A DNA stretch of 25,615 nt from NCBI GenBank assembly GCA_041552055.1, contig JBFELO010000068.1, forward strand, positions 1 to 25,615, written 5' to 3'. This DNA is from JBFELO01 sp041552055 (GTDB lineage Bacteria > Acidobacteriota > Thermoanaerobaculia > Thermoanaerobaculales > Sulfomarinibacteraceae). This document shows, piece by piece, positions 8,401 to 14,796 of this stretch (position 1 is the first letter of the stretch; each line of letters opens with the position of its first letter). The notes under the pieces were generated by a model. That model ran no database searches, was not told the DNA's origin, and was given only the letters and a program-made list of their open reading frames with translations. Made by a program: the position numbers and the translations under genes.

Positions 8401-10353
8401 CTACTCGACCGTGATCGGGACGGCCTCGAGGATCTTCGAGTCAGAACCCGTGATGTACCGCACCTCGTAGGTCCCGCGCGAATACGGAGCGGCAAGGTTG
8501 GCAGGGCTGCCCGTGGCGGTGAACGCCCAGTCGAGCTTTCGCTTCCACCGGCTTCCTCGTGGGGCGACGGAGATGAAGTCGCCGGCCCCGTCCGGGCCCT
8601 GCCATGCGACCTCGAACCTGGTGCCGGCCTTGACCCGCGCGGGTACCGTGAGGCTGACGCGCAGCTCATAGACCTCGATGGCAGTCGAGCCTTCGACGCT
8701 GGCGTCGACGTTCTTGATGTAGCGGATCTCGTACAGGCCCGGTTTCCGCGGAGCCGTAAACACGGCCGGGCTGCCGACGCCGATGGGCTGGAGCGAAAGA
8801 TAGTCACCGCCCGAGCTGTCCGGCGCGGCGAGCGTCAACGAGTCGCCGACCCGAGCCGGTCCCTGCCATTCGACGACGATCTCACCCCCGACCGGTATCC
8901 GGTCCTGGGCGTGCAGCTGCACCGGAGTGTGGGTGACGCTGAACTCGGCCGTCGCGAGTGCGCGGGCGGTCAGCCCACTCACGTAGTGGACCGCGTACCC
9001 CCCTTCCTCGGACGGTGCGCGGAACACCGCGGGGTTGCCTCCGCTGGTGAAAGCACACGCGACCCGCCCGGCGACCTGCTCCGGTGCCGGAACGATGATG
9101 AGATGGTCCCCCCGGTCATCGGGCCCCTGCCAGCCGATGGCGACCTCGGATCCGAGAATCACCGATTCGGGCGGATCCAGCGACACCTGTGGCGTTTCGA
9201 CCACGGCTTGCGCTCGACCGGTCAACCGGACGACGCCGTCCTTCAGCCGTTCGAGGAACCTGACCTCGGCCGGTCCTGCGGCGACCGGCGCCTGCAGCAC
9301 GACCTCACCGGTGGGGCCGGCCGCGGGCGTGCGATCGGTCCACAGTCCGAGGGGATGGCTCGGCGTCCCGACCTCGATCCAGTGATCTCCCTCAGATGCG
9401 CCCCAGTAGTGAACCATGATGTCGCCTCCCGCGACGATCGGATCGGGTAACACCTCCAGTGTCACGGGCGGCCTGGCCAAGATCGCCAAGCGGCACGTGT
9501 CGGTGCCGGTTCCAGACACGGAGATGTGGCCGTAGTCGTGGACGGACGCGTGTTGGTCGGTAATCGTCGCGTTGTAGATCCCCCTGGGAACTCGAGCCTC
9601 GAACCGCTCGTCGCGAGCATGCATCTCGTAGGTGGACCCGGTGACCGGATCGGTCAGCACCACCGTGTTCACGACAAGGGGCGGAGATTCGCGGACAAAG
9701 GTGATCGTGAATGGACGTCGCTTGGCCGGCGGGTCGGGGCCGAACACGGCCCACCGCAAGGCCGCCGTCAGGTCCTCCGTGGTAGCGGCGTTTCGTGTCG
9801 GGGCGATCGCGTTGAACCGTTTCTCGACGGGCTCGGGCAGGCCGACCCCGACGATCCGGAGTTCGGCACCGCCGCCGAGTGCCTCGGCGGCTCTTCGTCG
9901 GTCGCCCGAGCAGCTGTCGTCGCCCGAGGTGACGAGAACGATCCTGTGGCGACCGGCGAGGCTGGAGAGATCCGCGACCGCCCGCACCGTGGCCAGGATC
10001 AGTGGGCGGGCGCCGGTCGGCGCGACATCGACGAGGGCGTGGGCGACCTCACCCTGGACAGCGATCCCTGGAGGAAACGCCAGCCGGCTGTCTTCACAGG
10101 CCGCGTCGTCGGTGAACCTGGCGTCCGACCCGAACAGCCTGAGCCCGACCTGCACGCCCTCTCCGGGCGAGAGTTCCGCGGCAACGGTCTCGATCGCCAA
10201 CCTGGCTGCCGCGAAACGGTTGATCCCGTCGTCGAGTGGCCACCACATCGAGGTCGATGAGTCGAGCACCAACATCACCTGGGTTTCCGCCGCCCCGGCG
10301 ACCGCGGGGTCCAGTGCGATGAGCATCAGCAGGCATGCCACTGCCACGCGCAT
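8401..10353 (-). CDS. Exported VWA protein with repeated Ig-like modules
   Basis: ATG 10353 starts a signal peptide (MRVAVACLLMLIALDPAVAGA). The open frame reaches 10608 but would translate the hexamer repeat (PYPSPYPSPYP), so the later start is preferred. Length is 650 residues. The VWA domain is N-terminal, with MIDAS DSSTS at 31-35. The C-terminal half holds three clear copies, and one degenerate copy, of a roughly 85-90-residue module. Its recognisable pattern is a strand, then VxWQGPxxxGDxLxxxxP, later GxPAxFxAPxxxGxYxxRYI. The same arrangement is known in proteins loosely annotated as Ca-activated chloride channel family, although a channel role is not supported here. It is probably periplasmic or surface exposed. 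It is followed after one base by the MBL-fold hydrolase. Confidence 0.86.
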   Translation of the reverse strand: MRVAVACLLMLIALDPAVAGAAETQVMLVLDSSTSMWWPLDDGINRFAAARLAIETVAAELSPGEGVQVGLRLFGSDARFTDDAACEDSRLAFPPGIAVQGEVAHALVDVAPTGARPLILATVRAVADLSSLAGRHRIVLVTSGDDSCSGDRRRAAEALGGGAELRIVGVGLPEPVEKRFNAIAPTRNAATTEDLTAALRWAVFGPDPPAKRRPFTITFVRESPPLVVNTVVLTDPVTGSTYEMHARDERFEARVPRGIYNATITDQHASVHDYGHISVSGTGTDTCRLAILARPPVTLEVLPDPIVAGGDIMVHYWGASEGDHWIEVGTPSHPLGLWTDRTPAAGPTGEVVLQAPVAAGPAEVRFLERLKDGVVRLTGRAQAVVETPQVSLDPPESVILGSEVAIGWQGPDDRGDHLIIVPAPEQVAGRVACAFTSGGNPAVFRAPSEEGGYAVHYVSGLTARALATAEFSVTHTPVQLHAQDRIPVGGEIVVEWQGPARVGDSLTLAAPDSSGGDYLSLQPIGVGSPAVFTAPRKPGLYEIRYIKNVDASVEGSTAIEVYELRVSLTVPARVKAGTRFEVAWQGPDGAGDFISVAPRGSRWKRKLDWAFTATGSPANLAAPYSRGTYEVRYITGSDSKILEAVPITVE

Positions 10354-10414
10354 GCGGTGATGGTACCTCGTCCAACCAAGACCCCGCCCGATTGCGGGAC
10401 GAGGAGGATTGCCC

Positions 10415-10486
10415 GTATCCGTATCCGAACCTCCGCTCGGTGTCGAGGGGTACCCCGGGTACGGAGACGGATACGGAGACGGATAC
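10415..10486 (+). repeat. Intergenic hexamer repeat with inverted half, copy 3
   Basis: Two GTATCC hexamers (10415-10426, the reverse complement of GGATAC) face a run of GGGTAC, GGAGAC, GGATAC, GGAGAC, GGATAC (10457-10486). The two arms can pair. The palindrome GGGGTACCCC lies at 10447-10456. The element sits in the 251-base gap between the sensor kinase and the VWA gene, both on the - strand. Confidence 0.8.
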
Positions 10487-10604
10487 GGGGTTAACGGGTC
10501 CAGTCTGGTGATTCGGGAATCACGTCTGGTCAGAGCCCGGACTGTCCGCCATCCCCACACAGCGGCTGCCCACTCCCGATGAGGGGAGAATGTCCCCCCG
10601 GCCG

Positions 10605-12200
10605 TCAATCGACGAGACGTGGCAGCGTCACGACGAACTCGGCCCCCCCGCCGCTGTGATTCCCCGCAACTACCGTTCCTCCGTAGCCCTCGACGATTGC
10701 CTTCACCAGAGCCAGCCCGATGCCGGTGTGCCCGTCCTCGGGTGACTTCACGGTGCGGTACGAGAAGAACCTCGTGAAGATCCGGTCCATGTGCTCGGGT
10801 GGAATTCCGGGGCCCTGATCGGCCACGGTCACCTCGACGGTGGCCCCGGCGGAGTGAACGGCGACCGAAATCGTGCCTGTGGGAGGCGAGAACGAGATTG
10901 CGTTCTCGATCAGGTTCTCGAACACCTGGATGAGCCGGTCGGGAGAGGCTTTCACGAGGACCCCAGGGTCGTCCACCGTGAGCTCGAGCCCGGGTCCCGT
11001 GTCACCCCGTCGCAGGCGGAAGCTCTCGAGCAACCCCGTCAGGAGTCCGTCGACCGCGACCGCGGCCCGCTCCTCTTCGTCCAGGCGCGCGTCGACACGC
11101 GAGATCTCTCGGGCCTCTGTGAGCAGCCGCTCCATCCGGGCGATGTCACCTTGGATCATGCCGAGGAAACGTCGCTGCTCTTCCGGATCGCTCACCTCCA
11201 ACGCCATGTCGGCCGCGGTCCGGATCGCCGCCAGCGGGTTCTTGAACTCGTGGGAGACGTCCGAAGCGAACGCCTCGGTGTACTGGAGGTGTTCCTCGAG
11301 GCGGCGGGTGAGTTGGGAGAGGGCGCGCTCGAGGTCGCCGATCTCGTCGGATCGGTGGCTCGGTTCAAACCCCCCACGCAGCCGTCCCCGCCGGTCGAGG
11401 ATGTCCTCCGCTCGATGTCTGAGCCTGGCCAGCGGTCGGGCGATCGTGGTCGCCATCAACAGAGTGAGAACGATCGCGACCGCGAAGCTGGCCAGAAAGA
11501 CCTGGAACACGTCCAGCCTCACGGCATACAGCGCGGACATGATGCGACTCGTGGACTGCGACACCACGACGGCCCCGGCGACCTCACCGTCGATCCGAAT
11601 CGGGATCGCGATGTGGAGGATCACCGTCCGGGCCGGGTCGTCCATCACCCTGGTGGCGGCGCCGTACCGACCCTCGAGGGCCGCGTTCACTTCGGGGCCG
11701 AGCAGTTGCCCCGTGGGCTGGATGTCAAAGGCGTCGTCTCCGACCGGTGCGGGCGCACCCAACGCCCTCAGAAGGCGAACCGGAAGGGACCCGATGCGGT
11801 AGAGGAGGGTCCGCTGCGCCGGCTGGTTGGGGGGGGCGGGGTCGGCAGACTCCGACTCCCTGCGCGGTCCGAGAATCGCCGAGTCAGCCAGGACGGTGCC
11901 CGTGTCATCGACCACACGCAGGCGGGCGAGGTGGCGCTGACCGAGTTGTATCAGGACAGATTTCGCGTGATCCGAGTCGATCTGATGTGCCGCCTCCATC
12001 GCTGCTGCGAAGAGGCGGCCCTCCTGGCCCATGGTGCGCTCTTGTGCCTCCAATAGATGCTGCTCGTAGGTGTCGAGAAACAGGACCCCCGCAGCCGGGA
12101 GAAATACGAGCAGGACGTTGAAGGCAAGCAGACGGAACGAGATTCCGGACAATGCCCGGCGGACTGACGTCATCTCGGCGTCCGGCGTTCGGCGGAACAT
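10605..12200 (-). CDS. Membrane sensor histidine kinase, ChvG-like
   Basis: This is a 531-residue two-component sensor. TM1 is at about residues 22-43 (FRLLAFNVLLVFLPAAGVLFL). A periplasmic sensor region spans about 44-228, TM2 about 231-252, and a HAMP linker follows. The HisKA H-box SHEFKNPL has phosphoacceptor H317. The ATPase domain shows the N-box (ENLIENAISF, N433), G1 DQGPG at 461-465 and G2 GIGLAL at 493-498. The N-terminus and sensor layout resemble the ChvG/BvrS stimulus-sensing group. The gene lies 21 bases after the stop of the response regulator, as in chvI-chvG. Two starts are possible, ATG 12200 and ATG 12173; neither has a strong ribosome site and the longer is given. The stimulus is unknown. 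Confidence 0.92.
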   Translation of the reverse strand: MFRRTPDAEMTSVRRALSGISFRLLAFNVLLVFLPAAGVLFLDTYEQHLLEAQERTMGQEGRLFAAAMEAAHQIDSDHAKSVLIQLGQRHLARLRVVDDTGTVLADSAILGPRRESESADPAPPNQPAQRTLLYRIGSLPVRLLRALGAPAPVGDDAFDIQPTGQLLGPEVNAALEGRYGAATRVMDDPARTVILHIAIPIRIDGEVAGAVVVSQSTSRIMSALYAVRLDVFQVFLASFAVAIVLTLLMATTIARPLARLRHRAEDILDRRGRLRGGFEPSHRSDEIGDLERALSQLTRRLEEHLQYTEAFASDVSHEFKNPLAAIRTAADMALEVSDPEEQRRFLGMIQGDIARMERLLTEAREISRVDARLDEEERAAVAVDGLLTGLLESFRLRRGDTGPGLELTVDDPGVLVKASPDRLIQVFENLIENAISFSPPTGTISVAVHSAGATVEVTVADQGPGIPPEHMDRIFTRFFSYRTVKSPEDGHTGIGLALVKAIVEGYGGTVVAGNHSGGGAEFVVTLPRLVD

Positions 12201-12221
12201 GCGGCGGGGCGGACGGGCCGG

Positions 12222-12923
12222 TCAGCCCTGTTCCCGGTAGCGGTATCCCAGCCCATACACGGTCTCGATGTCGTCGAAGGTGTCATCGATCGCGACGAAC
12301 TTCTTTCGCAACCGTTTGATGTGGGAGTCGATGGTCCTGTCCGACACGAAGGTGTCGTGGGGGTAACCCTCCTCCATGAGCTGCTGTCGGGTCTTGACGT
12401 ACCCCGGTCGACGAGCGAGTGCCCTCAGAATCATGAACTCGGTGACTGTCAGCGGCACGAGCCTGTCGTCCCAGCGTGCGGTGTAGCGCTGCAGATCGAG
12501 CGCCAGCAGGCCGACACGGTGGACCTGCACGTCACCGCCGTCGGGCAGTCGATCGAGCGCGATCCGGCGAAGCAGAACCTTGATCCGTGCGATCAGTTCG
12601 CGCATGCTGAACGGCTTGCACAGGTAGTCGTCGGCCCCCAGCTCGAGACCCAGTACTCGGTCGAATTCCTCGTCTCGAGAGCTCAGAAAGATGATCGGAA
12701 TCGTTTCGGAAATTCCCCTCACCCTGCGACACAGCTCGAGGCCGTCCATGCGGGGCATGATGATGTCCAGCACGAGCAGAGCTGGCAGCGACCGCTGGAA
12801 GGCCTCCCAGGCCGCGCGACCGTCGGCGTAGACCTCCACATGGTATCCCTCACGTTTGAGCGCGAATCCGATGTTTTCGCGGATGTTCTGCTCGTCCTCG
12901 ACGACGGCCACTGTGTCGGCCAC
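12222..12923 (-). CDS. OmpR-family response regulator, ChvI-like
   Basis: This is a 233-residue regulator with a receiver domain. The phosphoacceptor is D53 in VLDIIMPRMDG, the acidic pair is E9-D10, the switch residue is S81 and the conserved Lys is K103 in CKPFS. It is followed by an OmpR/PhoB winged-helix domain (LTVTEFMILRALARRPGYVKTR, then DRTIDSHIKRLRKKF). The start is GTG 12923, set by CGGAGG about seven bases upstream. The segment IPIIFLSSRDEEFDRVLGLELGADDYLCKPFS strongly resembles ChvI-type regulators. It is the first gene of a regulator-kinase pair. A terminator of the phasin gene lies between it and the upstream phasin, so the pair is probably transcribed separately. Target genes are not identifiable from the window. 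Confidence 0.95.
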   Translation of the reverse strand: MADTVAVVEDEQNIRENIGFALKREGYHVEVYADGRAAWEAFQRSLPALLVLDIIMPRMDGLELCRRVRGISETIPIIFLSSRDEEFDRVLGLELGADDYLCKPFSMRELIARIKVLLRRIALDRLPDGGDVQVHRVGLLALDLQRYTARWDDRLVPLTVTEFMILRALARRPGYVKTRQQLMEEGYPHDTFVSDRTIDSHIKRLRKKFVAIDDTFDDIETVYGLGYRYREQG

Positions 12924-12970
12924 GGTCGTGCCTCCGGTTCGAGGGTATCGAAAGCACCGAGGTGGTGCAA

Positions 12971-12997
12971 CGAAAAATGGCGCCGCATGGCGGCGCC
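12971..12997 (-). terminator. Rho-independent terminator of the phasin gene
   Basis: On the - strand, 26 bases past the phasin stop, GGCGCCGC-CAT-GCGGCGCC forms a perfect 8-bp stem with a 3-base loop (12979-12997). It is followed by A and then TTTTT (12973-12977 as AAAAA on the + strand). Confidence 0.85.
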
Positions 12998-13022
12998 TGA
13001 GTCGACCTGGATCGAAAAGCGG

Positions 13023-13511
13023 TCACTTCTTTTTCGGAGTCGTCTTGGTGGCGGCCCCCGCGGCCTTCGCCGTGCCGGTCCTCGCCGCCGGACGACGAGT
13101 CGCGGTGGGCTGTTTGACTCGAAGCTTCTCGACGCTCTTGGTCAGGTCCTCGACCTTCTTCGTGAGGTCTTCGATCTCGGCCTTGGTGGGGACCCCGATG
13201 CGGTGGATCACGGCCGTCATCTGATCGTCGACCGTACGTTCGAAGGTGCCCCAGTAGCTCTCGGCGACGGTCTTGACGCCCGCGACCGTCCCTTTGGCCT
13301 TCGCGACCTGTTCCTTGCCGCGTCCCTCGATGTCCTCACCCTTTTCCACCAGCGACCTGAACAGCTTGCTGCCCTCCTCTTCGGCGACAGCCATCGCCCC
13401 GAGGCCGGCGAGCCAGATCTTGTGCGCCGACTCGGTCATTTCCCGCTGCAACTCCTTCGCCTTCTTCTGTGGCGCCTTCTTCCCTGCCTTTTTTGCGACT
13501 TTGCCTGCCAT
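13023..13511 (-). CDS. Phasin-family (PHA granule-associated) protein
   Basis: This is a 162-residue, Lys/Ala-rich protein. Residues about 20-110 carry the helical phasin pattern (TESAHKIWLAGLGAMAVAEEEGSKLFRSLVEKGE, then VAESYWGTFERTVDDQMTAVIHRIGVPT). A short heptad-like coiled coil follows (IEDLTKKVEDLTKSVEKL, 113-130), then a basic tail rich in Pro, Ala, Thr and Lys. This layout matches the poly(hydroxyalkanoate) granule-associated family (PhaI/PhaF-like); the basic tail of PhaF-type proteins can bind DNA. Phasins coat PHA granules and limit their size. ATG 13511 has GGAGGA about nine bases upstream. A strong promoter with palindromic operators lies upstream and a terminator downstream, so it is monocistronic. 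No PHA synthase is present in the window. Confidence 0.85.
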   Translation of the reverse strand: MAGKVAKKAGKKAPQKKAKELQREMTESAHKIWLAGLGAMAVAEEEGSKLFRSLVEKGEDIEGRGKEQVAKAKGTVAGVKTVAESYWGTFERTVDDQMTAVIHRIGVPTKAEIEDLTKKVEDLTKSVEKLRVKQPTATRRPAARTGTAKAAGAATKTTPKKK

Positions 13512-13586
13512 TTTTCGTTTCCTCCCCGCCGGTCTGCCGGCGTCTTCGGCGCGTGTGCGCCAGGTTTCGATTCGGGTCTCTCTTCT

Positions 13587-13601
13587 TGCCGCTGTGCGGC
13601 A
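13587..13601. promoter_or_regulatory. Operator-like palindrome C, downstream of the phasin -10
   Basis: TGCCGC-TGT-GCGGCA is a perfect 6-3-6 palindrome in the predicted phasin 5' leader, about 10-25 bases past the expected transcription start. It shares half-sites with three other copies nearby. Confidence 0.7.
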
Positions 13602-13617
13602 TCATCGCTCGAGAAAG

Positions 13618-13646
13618 AATATAACGCGCTGCGGCATGATTGTCAA
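13618..13646 (-). promoter_or_regulatory. Near-consensus sigma70 promoter of the phasin gene, with operator B in the spacer
   Basis: Read on the - strand, TTGACA (13646-13641) is followed by a 17-base spacer and TATATT (13623-13618), that is 6/6 and 5/6 matches to the consensus at optimal spacing. The spacer contains an imperfect palindrome of the same type as the flanking operators (13622-13636, TAACGC-GCT-GCGGCA on the + strand). A bound regulator would block RNA polymerase. The predicted leader is about 100 bases. Confidence 0.8.
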
Positions 13647-13653
13647 GAAAAAC

Positions 13654-13670
13654 TTGCCGCGTTGCGGCAA
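13654..13670. promoter_or_regulatory. Operator-like palindrome A, upstream of the phasin -35
   Basis: TTGCCGC-GTT-GCGGCAA is a perfect 7-3-7 palindrome just upstream of the phasin -35. On the + strand it is directly followed by TATTTTTT, so it could also act as a terminator for + strand transcription. No + strand gene needs one, so an operator is the preferred reading. Confidence 0.7.
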
Positions 13671-13762
13671 TATTTTTTAAATTACTCTTTCAAAGATGTT
13701 TAAGAGATCTCACGACCATCTTCATCTCGGCTTCTCAGTGAAGTCCGGGATGATTCTCGTGA

Positions 13763-13777
13763 TGCCGCACAGCGGCA
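13763..13777. promoter_or_regulatory. Operator-like palindrome D
   Basis: TGCCGC-ACA-GCGGCA is a perfect 6-3-6 palindrome. It lies 29 bases beyond the stop of the SCP2-like gene and about 108 bases (centre to centre) upstream of palindrome A. It could be a remote operator for looping, or the hairpin end of the SCP2-like transcript, although no T-run follows. Confidence 0.6.
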
Positions 13778-13806
13778 ATTCCGGTGCGGGACCCGCCCGG
13801 GTCGCG

Positions 13807-14235
13807 CTATTGCCATCCTTCCGGGAAGCTGGTGTCGACCGCGATCGCGGAGTTCACCAGCTCCTTCGCCGCCTTGGCGTACGGCAGCAGAGCGAACAGG
13901 CTGCCCTTCGCGAGCTCGAGCTTCTTGCCCATTAGCCCGACAATGGGATCGGTCTTTCCGGCGAGGACCTTGTTCCAGATCGTCGGGTTGGATCTGATCA
14001 GGTAGGGCACGTCGTCGAGGTCGGCGTCGCCCCCCGACTGCGCCGAACGGCATTCACCGTGCCAGAGGTCGGCGATGACGACCCGTTCCTCCGGGATCCC
14101 CATGGTCGGATCCGCGGTCATCACCAGCCCTATGGCGCCCTCCCACTTTTCGGCGGCCTTGCGGTAGCTCTCGTTCGTGTTGATACGTTCCGCCCACAGC
14201 TGGGCCCACTCGTTGGTGAAGATCTCAGCAGCCAT
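13807..14235 (-). CDS. SCP2 sterol-binding-like protein
   Basis: This 142-residue protein resembles small SCP2-domain proteins. It has an N-terminal helix with MAAEIFTNEWAQLWAERIN, then GAIGLVMTADP, a middle strand with ERVVIADLWHGECRSA, and the C-terminal SCP2-like segment PTIWNKVLAGKTDPIVGLMGKKLELAKGSLFALLPYAKAAKELVNS. SCP2 domains form a hydrophobic tunnel for lipids or acyl chains. The start ATG 14235 is fixed by GGAGG about six bases upstream. It lies directly upstream of the phasin on the same strand but is separated by about 300 bases that carry the phasin promoter. The neighbourhood suggests a role connected with PHA or lipid metabolism, which is inference only. Confidence 0.8.
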   Translation of the reverse strand: MAAEIFTNEWAQLWAERINTNESYRKAAEKWEGAIGLVMTADPTMGIPEERVVIADLWHGECRSAQSGGDADLDDVPYLIRSNPTIWNKVLAGKTDPIVGLMGKKLELAKGSLFALLPYAKAAKELVNSAIAVDTSFPEGWQ

Positions 14236-14264
14236 GTGAGTCCTCCGAAACTCGAGGTTCGGGA

Positions 14265-14293
14265 AGCATAACCCACCGGACAGACCTCCACAA
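14265..14293 (-). promoter_or_regulatory. Possible promoter of the SCP2-like gene
   Basis: On the - strand, TTGTGG (14293-14288), a 17-base spacer and TATGCT (14270-14265) match the sigma70 consensus 3/6 and 4/6 at optimal spacing. They lie about 30 bases before the start codon. The match is weak. Confidence 0.3.
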
Positions 14294-14422
14294 CGGCAAT
14301 GAGGGGATGCGGGGGCGGGGCATGGGGAAATCGGGGAGCGCGCCGGGGAGAGGTCGCCTCGGGTGTCAGATAGTCGATGCGAACGGGAGACTGACGACAG
14401 CGCCCCGTGCGGGCGTGCCGTT

Positions 14423-14486
14423 CTTGACAATGTTGGCAGCACCGTCACTGGAACGGAGGTGGTCGCCAAGGCCCAACATTGTCAAG
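14423..14486. repeat. Perfect 14-bp inverted repeat
   Basis: CTTGACAATGTTGG (14423-14436) pairs with CCAACATTGTCAAG (14473-14486) across a 36-base loop that can itself form a weak stem. It lies in a gene-free region. No flanking target duplication or transposase was seen. Confidence 0.85.
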
Positions 14487-14796
14487 GGGGGCACCCTCGG
14501 GAGGAATGTCGAGAGAAGGGCGCGAAGAAGCGACTCTCGTCTCGCCGATCGAGTAGCCCAGCCGACTGGGGGCACCCGCGGGGAGCACCTGGGGGCGAGG
14601 GCCCCTCGAGACTCAGCCGACCGCACCCATCGAGGGACCCGTGACGCGCAGTGGGCTGCGCGCCTCCAGGAGGGGGCGGTCCAGCGACCAGCGACGAGCG
14701 ACGGCTGGGTGGTGGAGGACGAGGTTGATGTTGGAGACGAAGAAGAAGACGAAGATGAAGACGAGGACGAAGAGTGGGCGGCCGGGGGATCCAGTG

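Larger units (their letters stand above)
14236..14796. other. Gene-free region with repeats
   Basis: About 560 bases between two - strand genes contain no credible coding sequence. Open frames on both strands translate to low-complexity Arg/Ser/Asp/Glu text without ribosome sites. The stretch contains the possible SCP2-like promoter near its left end, an inverted repeat at 14423-14486, and a purine-rich tract of GAA/GAC/GAT triplets at 14727-14773. The latter would read as an acidic run in one frame and a serine run on the other strand. Confidence 0.6.

Noticed and set aside
10354..10608. N-terminal extension of the Ig-like VWA protein
   Set aside because: It would translate the hexamer repeat as PYPSPYPSPYP and bury the signal peptide that starts at 10353.
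13654..13677. Hairpin plus TATTTTTT as a + strand terminator
   Set aside because: No + strand gene lies upstream to be terminated, and the same palindrome recurs around the phasin promoter without T-runs, so an operator fits better.
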